Part shown: positions 7,245 to 14,796 of the stretch, one piece after another
Layout of the letters: each line of letters opens with the position of its first letter
How positions within the stretch are numbered: position 1 is the first letter of the stretch
NCBI GenBank assembly: GCA_021324775.1
Contig: JAJPIM010000030.1
Span: forward strand, 115,810-179,809
From: Gemmatimonadota bacterium
GTDB taxonomy: Bacteria > Gemmatimonadota > Gemmatimonadetes > Gemmatimonadales > Gemmatimonadaceae
Reading direction: 5' to 3'
Length of the DNA stretch: 64,000 bases
Notes under the pieces: generated by a model
What the model was told of the DNA's origin: nothing
The model's input: the letters and a program-made list of their open reading frames with translations, nothing else
Databases searched by the model: none
Translations under genes and position numbers: made by a program

Positions 7245-8534
7245 ATGGCCTCGTCTCCGATCGCCCGCGACGCCACGCAGGCCGCAGGCACCATCGCAGC
7301 ATCGGTGTCACCCTCCACGTCAGCGTCCGTGTCACCGCGGCGCCGTGTGGACAGCATCGATCTCCTGCGCGGGATCGTGATGGTCCTCATGGCGCTCGAC
7401 CATGTCCGTGATTTCGTCTTCAAGGGCACCCTGCAGTTCAACGCGACCGACTTTACCCAGACGACGCCGGAGATCTTCTTCACCCGGTGGGTCACGCATT
7501 TCTGCGCACCGGTGTTCGTGTTTCTGGCAGGGACGGGCGCCTATCTCCAGCGGACCCGCGGCAAGAGCGTGCACGACCTGTCGTGGTTTCTGCTGACGCG
7601 TGGACTGTGGCTCATCGTGCTGGAGTTCACGATCATCCGCTTCGGGATCACCTTCGACCTCAGTTATCAGGTAATCGGACTCCCCCAGGTCATCTGGGTG
7701 ATCGGCGTGGGCATGATCATTCTCGCAGGGCTGATCCGGTTGCCGACCGCGGTAACGGGCGGGCTGGGGGTCGCGATCATCTGCCTGCACAACCTGCTGG
7801 ACCAGTTCCCCACCTATCAATTCCGCGGCCCGGGTTCGCCCGCACCGACGGTGCTGCAGTGGGTGTGGGCATTTCTGCACGCGCCGAACGCGTTCCTTCC
7901 AGTGGGACATTCCGGAAGAATCATCGTGGTGCTCTACGCGATTCTCCCCTGGGTGGGCGTGATGGCGGCCGGGTATGCCTTCGGAGCCGTGTACACCCTG
8001 ACGCCCAGTGTGCGGCGGCGCGTGCTGCTGCAACTCGGTAGCGCGGCGGTGGTCGCGTTTCTCGTCCTCCGCTTCCTCAACGGCTACGGCGATCCGAATC
8101 CCTGGGCGCATCAGGCGATTCCGCGCTACACCTGGCTCTCGTTCCTGAACGTGAGCAAATATCCGCCGTCGCTCGACTTCGCGCTGATGACACTCGGCCC
8201 GGCGATTCTGGCGCTCGCGTGGTTCGAGCGGGTGAATCCATCAGGCATTGCCGCGCCACTGATCATCTTTGGCCGGGTGCCGATGTTCTACTATCTGCTG
8301 CAGTGGTACGCGGCGCACGGGCTCGCGCTCGCGGTGGTGGTGGCGCTGCACCAACATCCGACCTGGCTGGTGTGGCACACGTTCCCGCCGCCGCAGGCCC
8401 CCGCCGGCGCGGGCGTGCGGCTCCGCACGACGTATCTCATCTGGTTCGCGGTGATCGCGCTGCTGTACCCGCTGTGCCGGTGGTACGCGGGGGTGAAAGC
8501 GCGGCGCCGTGACTGGTGGCTCAGCTACCTGTAG
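7245..8534 (+). CDS. DUF1624 / HGSNAT-like membrane protein
   Basis: 429 residues with roughly ten TM helices. The first helix begins RRRVDSIDLLRGIVMVLMALDHVRDF, the defining motif of the DUF1624 (heparan-alpha-glucosaminide N-acetyltransferase catalytic-like) family, including the conserved D-x-L-R-G and D-H-x-R-D. A PLLFFGRxPMFYYLLQWY-like segment follows near residue 340 (IFGRVPMFYYLLQWYAAHG). Family members are thought to move acyl groups from cytoplasmic CoA across the membrane onto sugars or glycans. The ATG at 7245 opens an Ala/Ser/Thr-rich cytoplasmic tail. It is divergent from the SGNH-like gene. Confidence 0.85.
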   Translation: MASSPIARDATQAAGTIAASVSPSTSASVSPRRRVDSIDLLRGIVMVLMALDHVRDFVFKGTLQFNATDFTQTTPEIFFTRWVTHFCAPVFVFLAGTGAYLQRTRGKSVHDLSWFLLTRGLWLIVLEFTIIRFGITFDLSYQVIGLPQVIWVIGVGMIILAGLIRLPTAVTGGLGVAIICLHNLLDQFPTYQFRGPGSPAPTVLQWVWAFLHAPNAFLPVGHSGRIIVVLYAILPWVGVMAAGYAFGAVYTLTPSVRRRVLLQLGSAAVVAFLVLRFLNGYGDPNPWAHQAIPRYTWLSFLNVSKYPPSLDFALMTLGPAILALAWFERVNPSGIAAPLIIFGRVPMFYYLLQWYAAHGLALAVVVALHQHPTWLVWHTFPPPQAPAGAGVRLRTTYLIWFAVIALLYPLCRWYAGVKARRRDWWLSYL

Positions 8535-8548
8535 ACGTCTGGTGAACG

Positions 8549-9070
8549 TCAGGTAGACTTCAGGCGCTGGCGTCGCTCTTCGGCGATCGCGACGGTGCGT
8601 GCGGCCTCGTAGTCCATCCCGCGGGCCATCAGCCGCCGTTCGATGGTCGCGTGCGCGATGAGGAGCTGCTGTTCATCAGGCCCCTGCTCCGCATCGATCC
8701 AGATCTCGGTGCGCGGGATCGCGGCGAACGAGTAATGATGGCCGAACGCCCCGAACTCCGCGTCGATGTTCCCGCGTACGTAGGCGCCATCGACCTGCCA
8801 CACGGCGAGGCGCCCGTTGCGCTGGAGGCACTTGATGTACGGCGGGGGCCGGCGGGCGCGGGGGACCGCGCTGTGGGCGACTGCACCGCGCGCGACCGCA
8901 CTGCGGGTGATCGCACTGCGTGGAAGCGCGGGTGGCGCGCCGTGCGGTGACTGGCGTGATTTACCAGGTGGGCGTTTGCGGGGCACGAGCTGCTCCGGCC
9001 AAAGGCTCGGCGAATCAGGCGGTTCGCCAGTTGAACTTAGTCGCGCTTCCCAGTCCGTATGCACGCTCAC
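8549..9070 (-). CDS. Conserved hypothetical protein
   Basis: 173 residues read from a GTG at 9070. The first ~75 residues are low-complexity, with an Ala/Ser/Arg/Val run (SAITRSAVARGAVAHSAVP) encoded by near-repeated DNA. The second half is compact and looks conserved: VDGAYVRGNIDAEFGAFGHHYSF, then PRTEIWIDAE, then a long helix with EEQQLL...ERRLMARGMDYEAA. I have seen this pattern (a D-x-EF...H-Y-F core, then E-x-WID) in small proteins of unknown function but cannot name a family. It could be a predicted metal-binding enzyme; that is a guess. The true start may lie further downstream than 9070. Confidence 0.6.
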   Translation of the reverse strand: MSVHTDWEARLSSTGEPPDSPSLWPEQLVPRKRPPGKSRQSPHGAPPALPRSAITRSAVARGAVAHSAVPRARRPPPYIKCLQRNGRLAVWQVDGAYVRGNIDAEFGAFGHHYSFAAIPRTEIWIDAEQGPDEQQLLIAHATIERRLMARGMDYEAARTVAIAEERRQRLKST

Positions 9071-9110
9071 CCATGTCGCCGATCATGCGCGAAGACTGCG
9101 GGCACTGGCG

Positions 9111-9150
9111 CATGCACCCGTGCATGCACCTCCATGCACCTGCGCATGCA
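9111..9150. repeat. Four phased GCATGCA-type sites in a divergent promoter region
   Basis: CATGCACC starts at 9111, 9123 and 9133, and CATGCA at 9145, giving spacings of 12, 10 and 12 bases. Two of these are full GCATGC palindromes. They lie between the divergent starts at 9070 and 9189, where an operator would be expected. Confidence 0.55.
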
Positions 9151-9188
9151 GGGATGCCTGTTGAGGTCGTCATCGCCGTGGTAAGGTC

Positions 9189-10784
9189 GTGAGCAATACG
9201 GCGGAGGTGGGGGCCGAGGGAGAGCGGCGGCGCGCGGTGGTGCTGCTGTTGGCGGTGATCACGGCCGGGGCGATCCTGCGCCTCGCGCGGCTCGGCAGCC
9301 AGAGCTATTGGCTGGACGAAGCCTTCAGTGTCCTGCTCGTGCATGCGCCGTGGCGATCGTTCGCGTATCAACTGCGCACCGCCGAAGCCAACATGAGCTT
9401 CTACTTCGTGCTGCTGCGCCTGTGGGACCGCCTCGGCGACAGCGAAGCGCAGGTGCGATTGATGTCGGCGATCTTCGGCATCGCGACGATCCCGGTCGCG
9501 GCGGCAGCGGCGACACGGCTCTACGGCGGCGGTGCGGCGCTGGCCGCGGCGGTCGTGATGGCGCTCGACCCATTCGACCTCTGGGCGTCGCAGGAAGCGC
9601 GGGGCTACGCGCTCGTGATACTCCTCGTGACGTGTTCCACGTGGGCGTTCGTGCGCGCCACGGACCCCGGTGAGGATCGGAGTGCGGCGTCGCGTTCCGG
9701 TGCTCGCATCTGGTGGATCCTGTACGTCGCGACGAGTGCGCTCGCCGTGTACACACATCTCTACGCCTCGTTCGTGCTGCTGGCGCAGTGGCTGTCACTC
9801 GCTGTCCGGCCGCGATCCGTGCCTTGGCGCGCGCTGATCACGAGCGGCGCCGCGCTGGCTGTCCTGCTCGTACCGATGGCCGTGTTTCTCCTGAGCGGGC
9901 CGCACGGCAACATCGACTGGATCCGCGGGTCATGGGGGCATCTGCGCGACGTCTGGAATTCGGTCCGGCAGGTGCTGGGTCGTGGTGGGGCGATCGCCGC
10001 GTGCGGCTATCTGGCCGTGTGCGTGGCCCTGCTGTGGGTCGTGGCGGGGATGACGTGGCGCGCCGCGACGCCGGCGGAACGTTGGGTCTATCTCGTGCCG
10101 CTGCTGTGGTTCGTCACACCGATCGCGATCCCGCTGGCGGTGTCGCTCACGATCAAGCCCGTGCTCGATCCCCGCTACGCCACCATTTGTGCGCCGGCGG
10201 TCGCGCTCCTCGCCGCCGCCGTGGTGGGCCGGCCAGGCGCCTGGCGCGTCCGATTGCTGGCGGCGCTCGTGGCGGCGGAGTTATTCGGAGACTGGGCGTA
10301 TTTCGCGCGCCTAAGAAAAGAGGATTGGCGCGGCGTCACGCGGACGATGATTGGCGAGTCGCTGCCGGGTGACGTGGCGATATTCTACGCGCCGTACGTG
10401 CGGCGGCCGTTCGACTACTACGCGTCACGCCGCCCGGCGGACGAGCCGGGAGCAGCCAGTGCGTCGCGGCAGGTGAGGGCGATCTATCCGTCGGCGCGCT
10501 ATTCCGACTTCACACTCGACACCATCGTGCCACTGTCGCTGGCCGGGGCACTGGACACGGCGCGTGCGGCGCCGCGTGCGTGGCTGGTGCTGAGCCACGT
10601 GCTGCGCACGGATTCCGCCTGTGCGGCGGCGCTCGACGCGGCATTGCGGCCCGCGCTGCACCGGGTCAGAGATCTCCGGTTCGCCGGCGGCGTCGAAGTC
10701 CGGCTGTACGCCCGAACGCGTACCGTGGCGGATAGCGGACGCGCCGTGACCGACACCCTCGCCCGGGCGTGCCCGCAGATGTGA
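9189..10784 (+). CDS. Glycosyltransferase family 39-like membrane protein (GT-C fold)
   Basis: 531 residues, about ten TM helices. After the first helix comes YWLDEAFS near residues 38-45, which carries the Asp-Glu pair used by GT-C enzymes of the PMT/ArnT type to bind metal and polyprenyl-phosphate sugar. The early periplasmic loop and TM pattern fit the family, and a soluble periplasmic C-terminal domain follows residue ~390. It should transfer a sugar from a lipid carrier to a periplasmic acceptor; donor and acceptor are unknown. The start is GTG at 9189. It is divergent from the hypothetical gene and ends at a strong shared terminator. Confidence 0.8.
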   Translation: MSNTAEVGAEGERRRAVVLLLAVITAGAILRLARLGSQSYWLDEAFSVLLVHAPWRSFAYQLRTAEANMSFYFVLLRLWDRLGDSEAQVRLMSAIFGIATIPVAAAAATRLYGGGAALAAAVVMALDPFDLWASQEARGYALVILLVTCSTWAFVRATDPGEDRSAASRSGARIWWILYVATSALAVYTHLYASFVLLAQWLSLAVRPRSVPWRALITSGAALAVLLVPMAVFLLSGPHGNIDWIRGSWGHLRDVWNSVRQVLGRGGAIAACGYLAVCVALLWVVAGMTWRAATPAERWVYLVPLLWFVTPIAIPLAVSLTIKPVLDPRYATICAPAVALLAAAVVGRPGAWRVRLLAALVAAELFGDWAYFARLRKEDWRGVTRTMIGESLPGDVAIFYAPYVRRPFDYYASRRPADEPGAASASRQVRAIYPSARYSDFTLDTIVPLSLAGALDTARAAPRAWLVLSHVLRTDSACAAALDAALRPALHRVRDLRFAGGVEVRLYARTRTVADSGRAVTDTLARACPQM

Positions 10785-10795
10785 GGCGTACACGA

Positions 10796-10833
10796 TGAAC
10801 GGCCGGCTCCGTGTCTCCGGAGCCGGCCGTTCA
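10796..10833. terminator. Bidirectional terminator hairpin
   Basis: Perfect 16-base arms (TGAACGGCCGGCTCCG and its complement) around a 6-base loop TGTCTC. It lies between the converging ends of the glycosyltransferase and yceI-like genes and can serve both. Confidence 0.85.
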
Positions 10834-10877
10834 ATCCGGCGTCTGTCCTGTGGTCAGATCTGCATCAGATCCGCGCG

Positions 10878-11444
10878 TCAGTCTTGCCGGATCAACTCGA
10901 TATCGAGGTTGATCTTGACCTCGTGCCCGACCACCCATCCGCCGGTCTCGAGCGCCTGGTTATAGTCGAGACCGAAATCGCGCCGATCGATCTTTGTCGT
11001 GGCGGAGAAGCCTGAGCGATTGCCGCCCCATGGGTCGCTACGGCGGCCCTCTTCGGTGACATCGAGCACGACCGGCTTGGTGACGCCCTTGATCGTGAGG
11101 TCGCCGGTGACCTTCAGCTTGTTCTCGCCCGCGGGCGCGACGTTCGTCGAGCGGAAGGTGAGCGATGGAAACTGTTCGGCATCGAAGAAATCCGGCGAGC
11201 GGAGGTGTGCATCGCGCTGCTCAACGCCTGTGTCGATGCTCGCGACCTTGATGGAGACTTCGATCGACGAGCGGCTGGGATCGGTGGCGTCTTCATGCAC
11301 CGTCCCGTCGACATCGGCGAAATGTCCCCGGACCGTCGTGATCATCAAATGTTTGACAGCGAACTCCGCGCGGGTGTGCGCGGGGTCGATGCGCCACTGT
11401 GAAATCGAGGAGGCGGGCGCGGCGGGCTTCTGTGCGGTAGCCAT
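10878..11444 (-). CDS. YceI family protein
   Basis: 188 residues forming the YceI lipocalin-like barrel: WRIDPAHTRAEFAVKHLMITTVRGHF at the start, then DAHLRSPDFFDAEQFPSLTFRS and LTIKGVTKPVVLDV, all diagnostic. These proteins bind polyisoprenoids or amides. I see no signal peptide, so this copy is probably cytoplasmic. Start ATG at 11444 has GGAG six bases upstream; an alternative ATG at 11456 lies within the same SD region. A MarR-type operator at 11533-11548 lies about 90 bases upstream, and the same sequence occurs at the start of the neighbouring marR gene, so MarR control is likely. Confidence 0.9.
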   Translation of the reverse strand: MATAQKPAAPASSISQWRIDPAHTRAEFAVKHLMITTVRGHFADVDGTVHEDATDPSRSSIEVSIKVASIDTGVEQRDAHLRSPDFFDAEQFPSLTFRSTNVAPAGENKLKVTGDLTIKGVTKPVVLDVTEEGRRSDPWGGNRSGFSATTKIDRRDFGLDYNQALETGGWVVGHEVKINLDIELIRQD

Positions 11445-11532
11445 AACATTCTCCATGTGAGTACTCTCTCCGGGCCAGCTCCCATCCGGGAAGATCCGTG
11501 CCCATGGGGCGGACCGCCCCAACGCGTCATAA

Positions 11533-11548
11533 ATCTTGATATCGAGAT
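11533..11548. promoter_or_regulatory. MarR-type operator upstream of the yceI-like gene
   Basis: ATCTTGATATCGAGAT: 7-base arms with one mismatch and a 2-base centre. It shares ATCTTGAT..C.AGAT with the palindrome at the marR start codon. Confidence 0.75.
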
Positions 11549-11624
11549 ATTAGTTCCGCGGCCCTGGGTGGGGCGGGAGGCCGTTCCAGGGGGCCCTCAG
11601 GGTCCCGGCTGCTGTTACGGAGGG

Positions 11625-12080
11625 TTACTGGCCGTGCTCGGCAGCCAGGCCCAATCGCTTGAGGAGGGCCGTAACGCTCCGTTTCTCGTCCGCGGACAGG
11701 CCGGCCGAGGCGCGACGGATCTCCTCGGCATGGGCCGGGAAGATCGAGGCGAGCAGGCGGCGGCCCGCTGGCGTAATCGCGGCGTAGCGAACACGCTGGT
11801 CCTGAGCGCACCGGCGGCGAGAGAGAAGGCCTCGCCGGGCGAGCTTGTCGATGACGTACGTCATGCTGCCGCTGGTCAGGAGGACCCGCTCGCCCAGGTC
11901 TCCGATCGGCAGGTCACCCTTGTGGTACAGGGCCTCGAGGACCGCGAACTCGCTGCCGGTCAGGCCGTGCCGCTCCACGTCGCGCCTCGCGCGATCGGCC
12001 ATGGCCCGGAAGGCGCGCGCGAGCACCACCCAGAGCTTGAGCGAGATCTCCCGATCCGTCACCGCCGCCGTCGTCGACAT
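11625..12080 (-). CDS. MarR family transcriptional regulator
   Basis: 151 residues with the MarR winged helix: dimer helices at both ends, recognition region near residues 60-85 (GDLGERVLLTSGSMTYVIDKLARRGLL) and a wing with the DQRVRYAAITPAGRRLL motif (family D-x-R-x-x-x-v-x-L-T-x-x-G). It has two Cys-poor helices and no obvious redox Cys pair; C111-like 'RRRCAQDQ' contains one Cys in the wing. A perfect palindrome overlaps its start codon, implying negative autoregulation. Genomic pairing with yceI and a shared operator suggest one regulon that responds to a small ligand or oxidant. Confidence 0.9.
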   Translation of the reverse strand: MSTTAAVTDREISLKLWVVLARAFRAMADRARRDVERHGLTGSEFAVLEALYHKGDLPIGDLGERVLLTSGSMTYVIDKLARRGLLSRRRCAQDQRVRYAAITPAGRRLLASIFPAHAEEIRRASAGLSADEKRSVTALLKRLGLAAEHGQ

Positions 12081-12094
12081 CTTGATCTCAAGAT
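12079..12094. promoter_or_regulatory. MarR operator over the marR start codon
   Basis: ATCTTGA-TC-TCAAGAT, a perfect 7-base-arm palindrome covering the first bases of the leftward marR gene (ATG at 12078-12080). It could also affect the rightward oxidoreductase promoter. Confidence 0.85.
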
Positions 12095-12202
12095 AACGTG
12101 CCTAGTGCGCGTGCGCGAATCGTGCACGCAAGATCGCACACCTGGGTTGGTGCCCGTCGCGCCCGTTGGCGCGGTGCACGCCGCGGCCTACATTCCCGCG
12201 TC

Positions 12203-13822
12203 ATGCGAGGATCCACCGAACCGCGGGCGGCGCGGACCTCACCGACGGCAGCCGTGCTGGGCCGCATCGGACTGCCCGAGCCTATCGGGCAGCTCGCCGC
12301 GCGGCGGTGGGACGTGATCATCGTCGGCGGCGGCCACAACGGGCTGACGTGTGCGACGTACCTCGCGCGAGCCGGGCGGCGCGTCCTCGTGCTCGAGGCC
12401 CGGGACCGGGTGGGCGGGGCGTGCACACTCGAGGAGCCGTGGCCCGGCGTGCACTTCTCGCCGTGCGCGTACGTCGCGGGGCTGCTGCACCAGGTCGTGA
12501 TCGACGAGATGGAGCTCGTGCATCGGGGACTCGAGTGGTTTCCGGCGGCGGGGGGGTTGTTCATCCCGTTCGACGACGGGACCAGCGTGCAACTCTGGAA
12601 CGATGACGCGAGGTGCGAAGCGGAGATCCGGCGGTTCTCGCCGCGGGACGTTGCCGGATGGCGAGCGATGGTCGACGTGAAGCGGCGGCTGCGGGACGCG
12701 CTGCGGCCGGCCGGCGAGCGCGATATGTGGATCGGCCGCGCTCCCACGCGTGAGGCCATCGATGCGAGGATCGGCCGGGACGAGGACGCCCGGAAGCTCC
12801 TCTTCGAATGGTCGATGACGGAGTACGTCGAGCGGTTCCTCAGCGACGAGCGGTTGCAGATGGCGTATCTGGGCCAGGGTGTCATCGGGACGAACGCGAA
12901 TCCCAGTGACCCCGGGACTGCATCCGTGTACTACCATCACGCGTCGGGACGGATGTTCGGCCAGGCCGGCACGTGGGGATATGTTCGCGGCGGGATGGGC
13001 ATGATCTCCTTCCTGCTCTGCGATGCGGCGCGTGAAGCCGGGGCGACCGTCGCGGCTGGCGTCCCTGTCGCGCGGATCACGCCGGGTGTGGGCGTCGAGC
13101 TGGTGTCGGGCGAGCACATCGCCGCGTCCGCGATCGTGTCCAACGCCGACCCTCGCGCGACACTGCGGCTTCTGGACCGGCATGCCGATGCGGGCTGGCG
13201 TGCCCAGGTCGAGCAGATCCCGATGGAGAGCGTGACCGCCAAGGTCAACATTACCCTGCGCGAGCTGCCGGACTTCAAAGCACGGCCGGGAACCCGCGGC
13301 GACCATCACACCGGACAGATCAACACGCCGCTCACGAAGACCGAATGGGATCGTGGGCTGCGTGCCGCGCGCGGCGGCGAGTTACCGGATCGCGTGTGGA
13401 CCGAGATCTATCTTCACACGGTGTACGACCCGAGCGTTGCCCCGGCGGGTGTCCACACCATGAGCGTGTTCTCGCAGTACGTGCCGCACCGGTTCGCGCG
13501 CGGGACGTGGGACACGCGGCGCGGCGAAGTTGGGCAGCGGGTGGTGGCCGATATCGGGCGGCACTGCAGCAACCTGCCGGACGCGATCATCGACCTGGAA
13601 GTGCTGGGCCCTCCGGATGTCGAGCATCGCGTCGGGCTGACGGGCGGTCACATCTTCCACGGCGACATCCGGCCCGAGCACATGTGGGATCGCCGGCTGT
13701 CTGCGCGGACACCGATGCCGGACTTCTATCTGTGCGGCGTGGGGACGCATCCTGGGGGCAGCGTCATTGGCATCCATGGCCGGAACGCCGCGCACGAGGT
13801 ACTCGCGGCGGAGCGCTCGTAA
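12203..13822 (+). CDS. FAD-dependent oxidoreductase, PYROXD2/CrtI-like
   Basis: 539 residues. The dinucleotide-binding fold is at about residues 36-65 (WDVIIVGGGHNGLTCATYLARAG, then VLVLEARDRVGGACTLE), and the C-terminal FAD motif is near 505-535 (FYLCGVGTHPGGSVIGIHGRNAAHEV). The order and the long central region match the PYROXD2-like branch of the phytoene desaturase superfamily rather than true carotenoid desaturases; no phytoene synthase is nearby. Substrate unknown. The frame is open from 12098, but its first 35 residues are Arg-rich and would leave no promoter space next to marR, so I choose the ATG at 12203. Confidence 0.85.
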   Translation: MRGSTEPRAARTSPTAAVLGRIGLPEPIGQLAARRWDVIIVGGGHNGLTCATYLARAGRRVLVLEARDRVGGACTLEEPWPGVHFSPCAYVAGLLHQVVIDEMELVHRGLEWFPAAGGLFIPFDDGTSVQLWNDDARCEAEIRRFSPRDVAGWRAMVDVKRRLRDALRPAGERDMWIGRAPTREAIDARIGRDEDARKLLFEWSMTEYVERFLSDERLQMAYLGQGVIGTNANPSDPGTASVYYHHASGRMFGQAGTWGYVRGGMGMISFLLCDAAREAGATVAAGVPVARITPGVGVELVSGEHIAASAIVSNADPRATLRLLDRHADAGWRAQVEQIPMESVTAKVNITLRELPDFKARPGTRGDHHTGQINTPLTKTEWDRGLRAARGGELPDRVWTEIYLHTVYDPSVAPAGVHTMSVFSQYVPHRFARGTWDTRRGEVGQRVVADIGRHCSNLPDAIIDLEVLGPPDVEHRVGLTGGHIFHGDIRPEHMWDRRLSARTPMPDFYLCGVGTHPGGSVIGIHGRNAAHEVLAAERS

Positions 13823-13888
13823 GGGCCCTGCAAGCGTTGCGACACAACCGGCACCTGTGCGTGTCGCTCGCGGGGGGCGCAGCGGTTT

Positions 13889-13922
13889 CGCACGTGCGGC
13901 CCCGTTGGGGGCCGCACGTGCG
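13889..13922. terminator. Bidirectional terminator hairpin
   Basis: 15-base arms CGCACGTGCGGCCCC and complement around a GTTG loop, between the converging oxidoreductase and lipoprotein genes. Confidence 0.85.
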
Positions 13923-13958
13923 ATGCCGGCCTAGTCCATCACGTGCCGACGCGAATGC

Positions 13959-14297
13959 TTACGACGACGATGCGGAGGTGGGGTTGAGTCCGACCACATC
14001 GACGATCGTGCCGACCTTGCAATAGCTGAAGCCCGTGCGTGGCTTGGCGACGATCGTTGCCTGCGCGCCATCCACCAGCAACTCCGGCGGCACCTGGGCG
14101 GGTTCCAGCTCGTAAGCCTTGCCCTTCGCGGACTGGAACTCCCAGCACGGGGTGCCGTCAGCGGCTTGCGACGCGTGAACGGTGCCCTGCATCGTGAGCT
14201 GGCCTTTTGCATCCGGCTTATCTTCGTTGCTGCAGCCGGCTACGGTCAGCGCGAGAAACGCCGCCAGAACCGGGGCGTACCGGGCAACTCTGTGCAT
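13959..14297 (-). CDS. Small secreted lipoprotein
   Basis: 112 residues. The N-terminus MHRVARYAPVLAAFLALTVAGC is a lipoprotein signal with lipobox TVAGC, followed by an acidic linker (SNEDKPDAKG) and a beta-rich domain of about 85 residues with two Cys (CWEF and SYCKVG). The start ATG at 14297 is preceded by a strong GGAGGTGGGAG ribosome site; longer frames upstream are not supported. The shape recalls small OB-like lipoproteins, but I do not recognise a family. It should be anchored to a membrane on the periplasmic side. Confidence 0.8.
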   Translation of the reverse strand: MHRVARYAPVLAAFLALTVAGCSNEDKPDAKGQLTMQGTVHASQAADGTPCWEFQSAKGKAYELEPAQVPPELLVDGAQATIVAKPRTGFSYCKVGTIVDVVGLNPTSASSS

Positions 14298-14796
14298 CTC
14301 CCACCTCCGTATTCGTAGGATCGGGTTCCCTACATACACTAGAGCTTCGGTGGCGCCAACGGGAGATCCTCGCTGGCGACGTGATTCCGAGGGCCTGGCA
14401 GGATCAGCCGCTGTATCATGGGGCAAAGGTGTTGCCATGTCCGCCAACCCCCTATCCTACTACAACTTACCCGCCACCGCTGGCAAGTAAATACCGCCGC
14501 GTCCGGTCCAGCCAACCGGTGCTGCGCCGAGCCTGCCCAGGCCCATTTCGCGGTCCTTCCCGGATCCGTCCTCCGCAAATGCTTTTTGGGACACCGGGTC
14601 GTCAGTTACGGGGCGGCTGAGCCACGCGACCCAGGGAGTCGGTCCCCGGGGCGCTTGTACCGGTCGTCCCGCGCTCTCGCCGCAGCCTCCGAACCAGCCA
14701 CTCCGAACTAACCGCTCCGAGTTAGCCGCTCCGAGTTAGCCGCTCCGAAGGTGCCGGTGCACTCGCAGCCGGCTCGAACCCGATCGCCATCACTCC
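14298..14796. other. Intergenic region of about 500 bases with a tandem repeat
   Basis: No convincing gene. It separates the divergent lipoprotein and HEAT-like genes. Short frames here are Arg/Pro-rich and lack family signatures. Its 3' end carries the 14-base tandem repeat listed separately. Confidence 0.4.
14699..14748. repeat. 14-base tandem repeat, about 3.6 units
   Basis: CGCTCCGAGTTAGC at 14713-14726 and 14727-14740, a diverged unit CACTCCGAACTAAC before them and a partial CGCTCCGA after. It lies 49 bases upstream of the HEAT-like gene start. It has no spacers, so it is not a CRISPR. Confidence 0.85.

Noticed and set aside
12203..13822. Phytoene desaturase (carotenoid biosynthesis)
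   Set aside because: The two FAD motifs fit the wider superfamily, but the middle matches PYROXD2-like proteins better and no other carotenoid gene is present.
14699..14748. CRISPR array
   Set aside because: The repeats are head to tail with no spacers and only 14 bases long.
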